Origin: JBGPOS01 sp041488155
GTDB taxonomy: Bacteria > Chloroflexota > Dehalococcoidia > Tepidiformales > Tepidiformaceae
Reading direction: 5' to 3'
DNA length: 11,972 nt
Assembly (NCBI GenBank): GCA_041488155.1
Contig: JBGPOS010000086.1
Coordinates: 1 to 11,972 of the forward strand
The notes beneath the pieces are model-generated. The model saw only the letters and a program-made list of their open reading frames with translations. It was not told where the DNA came from and searched no databases. Positions 6,671-11,972 of the stretch are shown piece by piece (the first letter of the stretch is position 1; the number at the start of each line of letters is the position of its first letter). The position numbers and the translations under genes were made by a program.

Positions 6671-6710
6671 AAGGCGGCGCCACTTCGCTGTCGCGGGTGA
6701 CGCCGCCCTT
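6671..6710 (-). terminator. Long interrupted hairpin in the convergent intergenic region
   Basis: Arms AAGGCGGCG-C-CAC and GTG-A-CGCCGCC-C-TT pair almost completely, with a further CGC/GCG pairing around a TGTC loop. Read on the minus strand, downstream of the secreted-protein gene, the stem is followed by TTTGCGTT, a poor T tract. It may terminate transcription or be part of the element at 6520-6796. Confidence 0.35.
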
Positions 6711-6730
6711 GTGTCCAAAGCGCATGTGGC

Positions 6731-6751
6731 CTCAGCTCCCTGAAAGCTGAG
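6731..6751. terminator. Perfect 7-bp hairpin CTCAGCT/AGCTGAG
   Basis: CTCAGCT (6731-6737) and AGCTGAG (6745-6751) enclose a 7-base loop, 39 bases past the stop of the minus-strand secreted-protein gene. There is no T run on either strand, so a factor-independent terminator is uncertain. Confidence 0.3.
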
Positions 6752-6789
6752 AACAACCAGGGAACCTTGGCCATTCCGGGCACCCTGTG

Positions 6790-8286
6790 TTACCGATCGT
6801 CGCTGTCCTCATCCTCTGAGGCGGGCACCGACGGCCTGACGGGTACCAGCACTCCCGACATTACCCAAGCCGTTTGGCTGGGAGCGAACCGGGGTGCCAG
6901 CAATCCATCGTTAATCTCCCGCGTTATCGCAAAGCGATTGAACTGCGTCGCCGGAATGAACAATCGCTCATTATTCGGAAACCCGTCCGAAGCGGTGTCC
7001 ACATCGCCTTCAGCAGCGGAGATGACGCCATCGCTGTTTGAATCCACCTTTGCGACTTCGGCGGCGTAGGCGTCGAACAGACGTGTGTTGAAGTCGGTGA
7101 CGCCTGGCTCAAAGGAAGCCACCCTCTCGTAAACGTCCAGAAATATCTCGTTGGCCAGGCCGCTGGGAATGAAGCGTTGGCGGAACTCCCGCTGCGAGTC
7201 ATCGGTCGCGTCGAACTTGTCAGGATCGCGCGGACCGGAGGCCTGGATTACGCCCTTGTTGCTCGGGTTGTCGCCGTAGAGCACCGGGTCGTTCTTTATA
7301 CCGTGAGGCCCCGAGCCAGGAACGATGGACTGGAGCGCGCCGACCTGACCCTTTTCGAAGGTCCCGGGGATGCCGCCGGTGAAGGGCAGCTCGTACAGCG
7401 GGTGAATCCAGTTCGTGGTGTAGTTGAACTCCCAATAGGCGTGAGCGTCGGTTTGCTGCAGCGTGTTCCAGGCGCCCATGCTCAGTTGGATGGGGACGAC
7501 GTTGGTCTGGATGCCGGGGAAATGGTCGGTTGGGCTCGGGAAGTGCACCGCATTACCATCCGTAGTGAAAATATTGCCTGGAACGTTGTGGCCGCTACCC
7601 ATGTGTCTCAGCAGATCGGCGTCGGCTTTCAAGATTGTGCCGAACTGCGCATGGCCAGTCGAGCGTGGCGTGTCGTTGATCGGAGCCACTGTCAGGTCAT
7701 GGATCATCCACCCTTCGTACCAGCCGCTCTCGTTGTTAATAACGAACAGGCCGGAGATGTCGGTGAAGATGTCGATGAACGCCCCCACATTGTTGGGATC
7801 GGTCGGCAAGCCGGGCTTGGGTTCCAGAACCACGCGCACGGCGCCAATCGTGGGCAGGCCGCAATTAGGTCCAGTCGCGGTGAGCATGGCTGTGTCATTC
7901 ACACCAGGTATCAGGCTGGTAAAGGGGTCCGGCTCAAAGCCCGTCGTATCCAATAGGTAATACTGGAAGAGCTCGCTGGGTTTGGGCTTGAATGGTGCCT
8001 TGTCAAAATGAGCTTCGGCGTAAGCCTGTGTGGGAAGCTGGCTGTGAGGCCGGTCTGCTAGTCGAACCAGCCGGTCCTTGAGCGGATCGGGCAAATGACG
8101 TATGTCTCCTCGGTGGCGAACTTCGGCCATGTCCTCGTTGGCGTGCCGGTTCGGGTGGCAGGGCGGCGGCGGTTGCTCCGCGTAGCCCGCGGGAGGACCG
8201 AGGGTCGCCGCCCAGAGCGCTGCCAGCGCCCAAAGAGTCGTCTGCATTGCGCGTCTGCTTGTTGACTTCGTGGTAGCTCGTAGCAT
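6790..8286 (-). CDS. Secreted EF-hand-containing protein of unknown function
   Basis: A 498-residue protein. Residues 1-36 form a long signal peptide (SRRAMQTTLWALAALWAATLGPPAGYA; the Arg pair does not make a full Tat motif). The body has no fold I recognise. It is rich in conserved-looking His/Asp/Trp segments: ESGWYEGWMIHDLTVAP (about 186-202), RHMGSGHNVPGNIFTTDGNAVHFP (about 227-250) and AHAYWEFNYTTNWIHP (about 281-296). A canonical EF-hand loop, D415-x-N417-x-D419-G-x-I-x3-E426, should bind calcium. The tail is acidic (EDEDSDDR). ATG 8286 has AGGAG 9 bases upstream; an internal ATG at 8247 would shorten the signal peptide. It lies downstream of, and on the same strand as, an ECF sigma/anti-sigma pair, separated by 324 bases. 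A secreted metal- or calcium-dependent enzyme is possible, but no function is assigned. Confidence 0.85.
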   Translation of the reverse strand: MLRATTKSTSRRAMQTTLWALAALWAATLGPPAGYAEQPPPPCHPNRHANEDMAEVRHRGDIRHLPDPLKDRLVRLADRPHSQLPTQAYAEAHFDKAPFKPKPSELFQYYLLDTTGFEPDPFTSLIPGVNDTAMLTATGPNCGLPTIGAVRVVLEPKPGLPTDPNNVGAFIDIFTDISGLFVINNESGWYEGWMIHDLTVAPINDTPRSTGHAQFGTILKADADLLRHMGSGHNVPGNIFTTDGNAVHFPSPTDHFPGIQTNVVPIQLSMGAWNTLQQTDAHAYWEFNYTTNWIHPLYELPFTGGIPGTFEKGQVGALQSIVPGSGPHGIKNDPVLYGDNPSNKGVIQASGPRDPDKFDATDDSQREFRQRFIPSGLANEIFLDVYERVASFEPGVTDFNTRLFDAYAAEVAKVDSNSDGVISAAEGDVDTASDGFPNNERLFIPATQFNRFAITREINDGLLAPRFAPSQTAWVMSGVLVPVRPSVPASEDEDSDDR

Positions 8287-8610
8287 CGTCGTGTTCTCCT
8301 GTGATCGCGTCGCGAATGCGAACCAGATAGGGACCCGGGCTTCTTTCCTCTCGTGGGATCCGGCGGAGGTGGTGCCCTTCCCCACGGCAACAGGAACTGC
8401 TTCGTGACTGGATCGATTGCCATCAGCCGGGTGGTCGGACGTGGCGTCAAAGAGCAGGCCGTGAGTCCCGGTGGGTCGGCCCGGCGCGGTGGGACCCTGA
8501 TATTCCGTGGGATTGTCCAGCGGTTGTCGTGGCACACGGTTAATGTCACGCTCGCTGGTGTAGCGAACTCGATGAGATCGACTTGGGCTCGTGGGGGTGC
8601 CCGAAGGTAT
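8287..8610. other. Intergenic region between anti-sigma gene and secreted-protein gene
   Basis: 324 bases. It holds the Shine-Dalgarno for the 8286 start and probably its promoter, but no convincing -35/-10 or ECF-type GGAAC...CGTC pair was found. A 22-codon frame, MNTFGHPHEPKS..., starts at 8614 overlapping the anti-sigma stop (ATGA) and ends at 8546; it has no other support. The frame of the 8286 gene stays open upstream to 8535, without a ribosome-binding site. Confidence 0.4.
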
Positions 8611-9456
8611 TCATGACGTCCCGATGCCGGTGATGGAGCTCCGAGAGCGCCCGCTCCTGGCACACAGCAGGGCGAACTCCAGGACCCGCCCGGTCCCGTC
8701 TGTTGACGCGGCAGCGTACAGGCGGCCTGCCTCTTCGTCTTCCCACCACGCCACCGCGACGCCATCTACCACAGAGAGATAGAGTTCCACCCCCTCGACC
8801 TCCTCTTCCGCGGCTCCAAGGCGCGCGAGCGGCAGGAGCTTCGTGACGAACAGGGAGACCTTGTGCCCCCCCACCTCGTAGAGGACGTACGCCGCGGCGG
8901 AATCGGCCACCGATGACATCCGCCCTCCCACGAGGCGATCGTCCGCTCGGGGGAGCCGAGGGAGTCGCAGCGACGATCCGAGGCGGCGCTCCAGCCAGGC
9001 CGTCATCCGGACCGGGTCAGAGGTCCTGAATTCAAGCGGATCGCCTGGTCCCTGGCTGTACAAGAGATGCTTGGCGGCGAGCTCCGCGGCGACGGGGGGC
9101 AAGGGCTTCGGGCCCGTGCTCCCGGGAATGATCAGCAGCAGGACGAGAACCCCCCCGATCGCGGCGCCGGTCAGAGAGGCAGAAAGGACCGCAAATCGTC
9201 CGGGTCCGGACGACACGTCGGATGCCCCGTCATCCTCGGCGCGGACTCGCTGAAGGACCTGCTCGCGGAGGGATGCTCCCGGCTGATCCTGGGCCGCTTC
9301 GGCTGAGAGCAGGGCATGCAGGGCCGCTTCCGAGTCCATCACCCGGCGGCAGCGCTGGCACCGAACGAGGTGTCGGTGCATTCGGAGGACTTGCATGACC
9401 GACAGTTCCCCATCCAGATAGGGATCGATGGCGCTCGCGAACTCGTCGCAGGTCAT
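8611..9456 (-). CDS. Membrane anti-sigma factor with zinc-finger (ZAS/zf-HC2) domain
   Basis: A 281-residue protein. The N-terminal cytoplasmic domain opens MTCDEFASAIDPYLDGEL, then has the ZAS zinc motif H29-x3-C33-x2-C36 (HLVRCQRC) with Cys3 as a fourth candidate ligand. This domain usually holds the cognate sigma factor inactive. One transmembrane helix follows (about 88-111, FAVLSASLTGAAIGGVLVLLLII). The periplasmic domain (about 118-281) has W-x-ERRLGSSLRLPRLP, the DDRLVGGRMSSV loop and HKVSLFVTKLLP, a layout seen in other membrane anti-sigma factors. Its ATG overlaps the stop of the sigma gene (ATGA), the normal arrangement for cognate pairs. Release probably follows an envelope signal; which one cannot be read here. 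Confidence 0.92.
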   Translation of the reverse strand: MTCDEFASAIDPYLDGELSVMQVLRMHRHLVRCQRCRRVMDSEAALHALLSAEAAQDQPGASLREQVLQRVRAEDDGASDVSSGPGRFAVLSASLTGAAIGGVLVLLLIIPGSTGPKPLPPVAAELAAKHLLYSQGPGDPLEFRTSDPVRMTAWLERRLGSSLRLPRLPRADDRLVGGRMSSVADSAAAYVLYEVGGHKVSLFVTKLLPLARLGAAEEEVEGVELYLSVVDGVAVAWWEDEEAGRLYAAASTDGTGRVLEFALLCARSGRSRSSITGIGTS

Positions 9457-10016
9457 GGAGTCATCTCCGAGCGGTGACGGCTGTCTCGGAGGCAGGCCCG
9501 TAACAGTCGACGGCCCCGAAAGAGTCGTGACATGACGGTGCCCATTGGGAGGGTGAGCGTCTGGGCGATCTCCCGGTACGAGAAGCCTCCGATGTGAGCA
9601 AGAATAATGGCCTCCCGGTAGGGCAAGGGGAGCTTGAGCATGGCCGTTCGGATCTCCTCTCCAAGCGCCTGAGCCAGAGGAGGACCGCCTTCATAGACAT
9701 CCTGGAGAACCTCGACCGGGCTGAGCACCGACGCGTCGATGTCTTCGAGGCTTACCCGCGGGCGTTCGGCGGCCCGGCGGTCCGCGTCGCGCAGGTAGAC
9801 AGACCGGAGGATGGAGAACACCCACACTTTGGCCGCTCCCGGATGCCTCAATTGATCAAGGGACTTGAACGCCCGAAGGCAGGTCTCCTGGACGAGGTCC
9901 TCGGCATCCGAGACCTGGTGCGTCAGGCGGCGGGCTGCTCGGTAAAGGTCCGTAATGTGGACCAGGATGTGCTGTTCGAATCGTTGAACTTTGGGACTCT
10001 CTGCCGACGGGTTCAC
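9453..10016 (-). CDS. ECF-type RNA polymerase sigma factor
   Basis: A 187-residue group-4 sigma-70 factor. Region 2 spans about 22-90, with LYRAARRLTHQVSDAEDLVQETCLRAFKSL and KVWVFSILRSVYLRDADRR, the core-binding and -10-recognition segments. Region 4 spans about 124-175, with LPLPYREAIILAHIGGFSYREIAQTL and the recognition helix MGTVMSRLFRGRRLL. No extra C-terminal domain. GTG 10016 (MNPSAES...) is preferred because GAAGAG lies 9 bases before it and region 2 follows at the usual distance. An in-frame GTG at 10070 would add 18 unremarkable residues and lacks a Shine-Dalgarno. It is coupled by ATGA to the anti-sigma gene. The secreted EF-hand protein next in line is a plausible target, by position only. 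Confidence 0.92.
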   Translation of the reverse strand: MNPSAESPKVQRFEQHILVHITDLYRAARRLTHQVSDAEDLVQETCLRAFKSLDQLRHPGAAKVWVFSILRSVYLRDADRRAAERPRVSLEDIDASVLSPVEVLQDVYEGGPPLAQALGEEIRTAMLKLPLPYREAIILAHIGGFSYREIAQTLTLPMGTVMSRLFRGRRLLRACLRDSRHRSEMTP

Positions 10017-10070
10017 GTGGCCAGTCTCTTCATAAAGAGAAGAGCCGAGCGCACCGCGAAATATTCCCAC

Positions 10071-10333
10071 TGAATCGAATTGAGATTGGAAGGTTCGTCT
10101 GGAATGGGGCGGGCCAGAGCATGCCGTTTTGACGATCCACGAGCTTCACCCACGCTCGGGTCGTTCAGGAAGAGGCCACGACATCGGGTCCCGGGCCGGC
10201 TAAAGGGTCAGCCCCACGTGAACGGCGGTGAGTCTGGGCCCCTGGCCGGCCTCACACCAGGTCGACCTCGAAGGTCGGGCTCGCTGATATCGGTGAGTGC
10301 AGGCCCCCGATTTGAACCAGCGACCCCTGAATT
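10071..10333. other. Intergenic region with a tRNA T-arm-like piece (10309-10324, minus)
   Basis: About 260 bases with no gene. On the minus strand, GTCGCTGGTTCAAATC (10324-10309) matches the tRNA T-arm box and shares its first 11 bases with the tRNA-Asn fragment (5805-5815), but the far stem strand reads GGGGG and does not pair. A small hairpin CGACCT/AGGTCG sits at 10263-10277. The ECF sigma promoter should lie near the left end, but no clear motif is seen. Confidence 0.4.
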
Positions 10334-10438
10334 CTAGGCCGTCAGGCGACGCAACTCCTCAAAAAGGCGTTTAACATCCGGAGGCGGGGCGAGACAAAGA
10401 GTTCGATATGTGTCGACGAAGGGGAGCCAACCTTCTCA
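10334..10438 (-). pseudogene. C-terminal remnant of an unrecognised protein gene
   Basis: The minus strand has a 33-codon open stretch between a TGA (10438) and a TAG (10336), with no start codon. It reads like a genuine protein end: GWLPFVDTYRTLCLAPPP followed by DVKRLFEELRRLTA, an amphipathic helix then stop. The upstream part is missing. The GWLP codons coincide with the 13-base repeat of the tRNA 3' end, so the fragment may have been joined here by recombination. Family unknown. Confidence 0.35.
10421..10433 (+). repeat. 13-base direct repeat of tRNA-Asn 3' end (pairs with 5827-5839), candidate att core
   Basis: GGGGAGCCAACCT is identical at 5827-5839 and 10421-10433 in the same orientation. 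The left copy spans the tRNA acceptor strand, CCA and the next four bases. Together the two copies bracket about 4.6 kb holding the HEPN-like gene, the secreted protein and the sigma/anti-sigma pair. No integrase gene is present. Confidence 0.4.
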
Positions 10439-10485
10439 GAAGGCCCCCTGACGGGTGTACAGCGGTCTTCTGGGATCTCGGTGAG

Positions 10486-11338
10486 CTAGGGCCGGTGACC
10501 GAGGAGAAACCCGTAGCGCACCGACCCGCTGGCGAGACCCCGGGCCGCGCCGATGGCGCCCAGTGCGTTGCCACGACGCAGCGACTCGCCGGCGTCGCCG
10601 TGTAATCCCTCGCGTGCGCGGAGCAGTAGGCCTCGCCACCCGACGCGCTCGAGCGCGGTCGCCGGGTCCGAGCGCGGATTCCGTGCGATCCACCGCTTCC
10701 ACGCGCACGAAGCCCGCCTCCGCCAGCGCCACCGCCGCCTCCGCCAGACTTCGGAGGTTCGGCAGTATCCAGCCTTCGTACATCGCCTGCGCCGCCGCCG
10801 CGTCTCCGCCCTCCCCGCGGAAGTAGTCGAAGCAGGCGAGGCGCCCGCCCGGTGCGAGCAGCGCAAGCGCGTGAGCGAAGAACCCGGACACGTCGAGGGC
10901 ATGGCTGAGGCTCTCGATGGTCGCGATCACGTCGAACCGCCCCGCCGGAAACGTTATCGCCGCGAAGTCCATCACCTCGAAGCGAACGCGATCCGCGAGG
11001 CCGCGTTCCACCGCGAAGCGACACCCCAGCTCACACTGCTCTGGCTCGAGCGTGACGCCGACCACCTCGGCGCCCCGGTGTTCTGCCAACCACAGCGCCG
11101 TGCCGCCCACGCCGCAGCCGGCATCGAGGACTCGCGTGCCGGGCCCGATGGCCGCCCGCTCCGCCAGGTCCGCGTTGGTATTCACGTGCGCGTCGTCCAG
11201 GCTGTGCGGTCCTCCCCGGGACAATCCAAGGTGCAGCGCGAGGGATGGACCGCACCAGTGCCACAGAAAGTTCCGCACGGTAGTGGCGCGGTAGTAGCCA
11301 CGGATCCGGTCCTGGAGCCACGCGGGGGTGCTGGCCAT
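10486..11338 (-). CDS. SAM-dependent methyltransferase, C-terminus frameshifted
   Basis: A class I methyltransferase of the UbiE/tocopherol-methyltransferase-like group. Motif I is VLDAGCGVGGTALWLAEH (70-87), the acidic end of strand 2 is VVGVTLEPEQ (92-101), then VMDFAAITFPAGRFDVIATIESLSH (122-146) and LAPGGRLACFDYFRGEGG (161-178). After residue 225 (CCC at 10666-10664) the frame turns into Arg-rich sequence ending at 10436. Removing one C restores ATALERVGWRGLLL... and a natural end SVRYGFLLGHRP with TAG at 10488-10486, giving 283 residues, normal for the family. Coordinates here give the repaired reading; the unrepaired product is 300 residues. The catalytic fold precedes the break and may still work. 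The substrate is unknown. ATG 11338 has no Shine-Dalgarno but sits 6 bases after TAGAAT. Confidence 0.82.
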
Positions 11339-11344
11339 ACGGCG

Positions 11345-11350
11345 ATTCTA
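11345..11350 (-). promoter_or_regulatory. TAGAAT -10-like element for the methyltransferase gene (possible leaderless start)
   Basis: On the minus strand TAGAAT ends exactly 6 bases before the ATG at 11338. A transcript starting about 7 bases after the hexamer would begin at the start codon. There is no ribosome-binding sequence. Confidence 0.4.
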
Positions 11351-11398
11351 GGGGGCCGGCCGGGCCCCTTCAATGTGGAAGTTGGCCGCCGGCGCGAC

Positions 11399-11404
11399 TA
11401 TGAT
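11399..11404 (+). promoter_or_regulatory. TATGAT -10-like element for the divergent membrane-protein gene (possible leaderless start)
   Basis: TATGAT (one mismatch to TATAAT) ends 6 bases before GTG 11411, the same geometry as the divergent partner. No good -35 at 17 bases is seen, and there is no Shine-Dalgarno. Confidence 0.4.
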
Positions 11405-11410
11405 CGCCCC

Positions 11411-11972
11411 GTGGCCGACCGCGGGCACGTGTCGGACGCGCTCGACGGCAGCGGTTGGGTGAGCCGAAGACGCCGTTTCGGCGTCGCTGGCGCGGGCGCA
11501 CTGTACGCCCTGGTCCTTCTCGGCGTCACGCTGCCCCATGCCTTGGCCACGCGCGGCGAGCCGTTTTCCGCGTTTCTGGTCGACCCGCTGGGCGCCTACT
11601 CGCTTACGGGCCTGCCGGAGTGGAGGGCCCAGGAGATGGCACGCCACGCCCCCGGCCCGAGACCGTTTCCCGGCGCGGCCCCGACTCTAGGACCCACGCT
11701 ACCCGGCGCGCTGGCGTGGCCGGACCTCGTCCTCGCCGTCGACGGCGAGGTCATGCTTCCGGAGCCCTATCGTTCCGGGAACTTCGCGTCCCTCCGCGTC
11801 GCGGCCGCGGTGCGCCATCGGGTCGAACGCGGAGCCGATGCGGCGACGATCACGTTGCGCCGCGGGGATGAAGTCTTCGTGGCCCGGGCGCCCCTCCGTC
11901 GCCTCGGCAACAACGAGCTGGTCTTCCTGTACGGAACCTACGCGTTCAGCGGGCTCTTCGCTCTCTCGGGCG
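11411..11972 (+). CDS. Membrane protein with PDZ-like periplasmic domain, N-terminal 187 residues, cut by window edge
   Basis: The frame is open from GTG 11411 to the window end. A basic N-terminal stretch (VSRRRRF, about 17-23) precedes a transmembrane helix (about 25-45, GAGALYALVLLGVTLPHALA). A periplasmic region follows with PDZ-like features: WPDLVLAVDGEVM (about 103-115) and AATITLRRGDEVFVARAPL (about 144-162). A second membrane segment begins at about 170 (LVFLYGTYAFSGLFALSG) and is cut off. Such TM-PDZ-multi-TM starts occur in large membrane sensors (histidine kinases, cyclases, phosphatases), but no output domain is visible, so the function is open. Starts at GTG 11429 and 11459 are possible; 11411 is favoured by the TATGAT hexamer 6 bases upstream. 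It diverges from the methyltransferase with 72 bases between start codons. Confidence 0.7.
   Translation, partial: MADRGHVSDALDGSGWVSRRRRFGVAGAGALYALVLLGVTLPHALATRGEPFSAFLVDPLGAYSLTGLPEWRAQEMARHAPGPRPFPGAAPTLGPTLPGALAWPDLVLAVDGEVMLPEPYRSGNFASLRVAAAVRHRVERGADAATITLRRGDEVFVARAPLRRLGNNELVFLYGTYAFSGLFALSG

Larger units (their letters stand above)
6520..6796. mobile_element. Possible miniature element or insertion-sequence remnant bounded by TAGGTAACA repeats
   Basis: TAGGTAACA occurs at 6520-6528 and again at 6545-6553 (25-base period). An inverted copy with one mismatch, TGTTACCGA, is at 6788-6796. Between them lie two strong hairpins and no convincing gene. Paired GTTACC repeats near an end resemble transposase-binding sites of some insertion sequences, but I cannot name a family. 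The stops of the two converging genes fall inside the outer repeats. No target-site duplication was identified. Confidence 0.35.

Noticed and set aside
6435..6725. Minus-strand 96-codon frame across the convergent intergenic region
   Set aside because: It runs through the hairpins and the TAGGTAACA repeats, starts without a ribosome-binding site and resembles no protein family.
8546..8614. 22-codon frame overlapping the anti-sigma stop by ATGA
   Set aside because: Too short to judge. The overlap could be chance, since an anti-sigma stop within TCATGA creates it automatically, and there is no conservation evidence.
10371..11024. 217-codon minus-strand frame overlapping the methyltransferase
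   Set aside because: Arg/Gly-rich composition and no motif. The methyltransferase frame explains the same bases.
1..11972. CRISPR array, rRNA genes or a complete integrase/transposase
   Set aside because: No regularly spaced repeats, no rRNA signature segments and no tyrosine or serine recombinase or DDE transposase motifs were seen on either strand.

Overview
This is an 11,972-base window of a very GC-rich bacterial chromosome, almost certainly soil or sediment environmental DNA. High GC, an extracytoplasmic branched-chain amino-acid-type binding protein followed by PAS, metallo-hydrolase and SDR genes, glycine-zipper lipoproteins (so a Gram-negative envelope) and an ECF sigma/anti-sigma pair fit a lineage such as Candidatus Rokubacteria/Methylomirabilota or a deltaproteobacterium-like group. 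That placement is inference from general gene content, not a phylogenetic result.

Region 1 (1-1999, minus strand). The 5' end of gcvT (glycine cleavage T protein) runs off the left edge. Upstream of it lie four small envelope genes that form a tandem duplication of a two-gene module: a secreted, aromatic- and Gly/His-rich protein ending in a conserved YWYYC...CPxGW motif, followed by a small lipoprotein. One lipoprotein carries a glycine-zipper segment. Its paralogue has lost exactly that segment but keeps both flanks.

Region 2 (2000-5514, plus strand). A sigma-70-like promoter precedes a tightly packed cluster: periplasmic binding protein, stand-alone PAS protein, metallo-beta-lactamase-fold hydrolase, and short-chain dehydrogenase. 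The first three are joined by two consecutive GTGA stop/start overlaps. No permease or ATPase genes are present.

Region 3 (5515-10435) looks like an accessory island. At its left edge is the 3' half of a tRNA-Asn(GTT)-like gene. Four bases after its CCA begins a lower-GC gene for a helical, HEPN-like protein, broken by two single-base frameshifts. Then come a 277-bp segment bounded by short inverted repeats and holding two strong hairpins, an unrecognised 498-residue secreted protein with an EF-hand, and an anti-sigma/ECF sigma pair. The right edge holds tRNA-like debris, the end of an unrecognised minus-strand gene, and an exact 13-base direct repeat of the tRNA 3' end. These features suggest site-specific integration at a tRNA followed by decay.

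Region 4 (10486-11972). A SAM-dependent methyltransferase (minus) with a C-terminal frameshift diverges from a membrane protein with a PDZ-like domain (plus) that runs off the right edge. Both start codons lie exactly 6 bases downstream of a TAnnnT -10-like hexamer and have no Shine-Dalgarno sequence, so both may be leaderless.

The three frameshifts in the window are each repaired by removing one base from a short C or G run. They may therefore be consensus errors rather than true gene decay.
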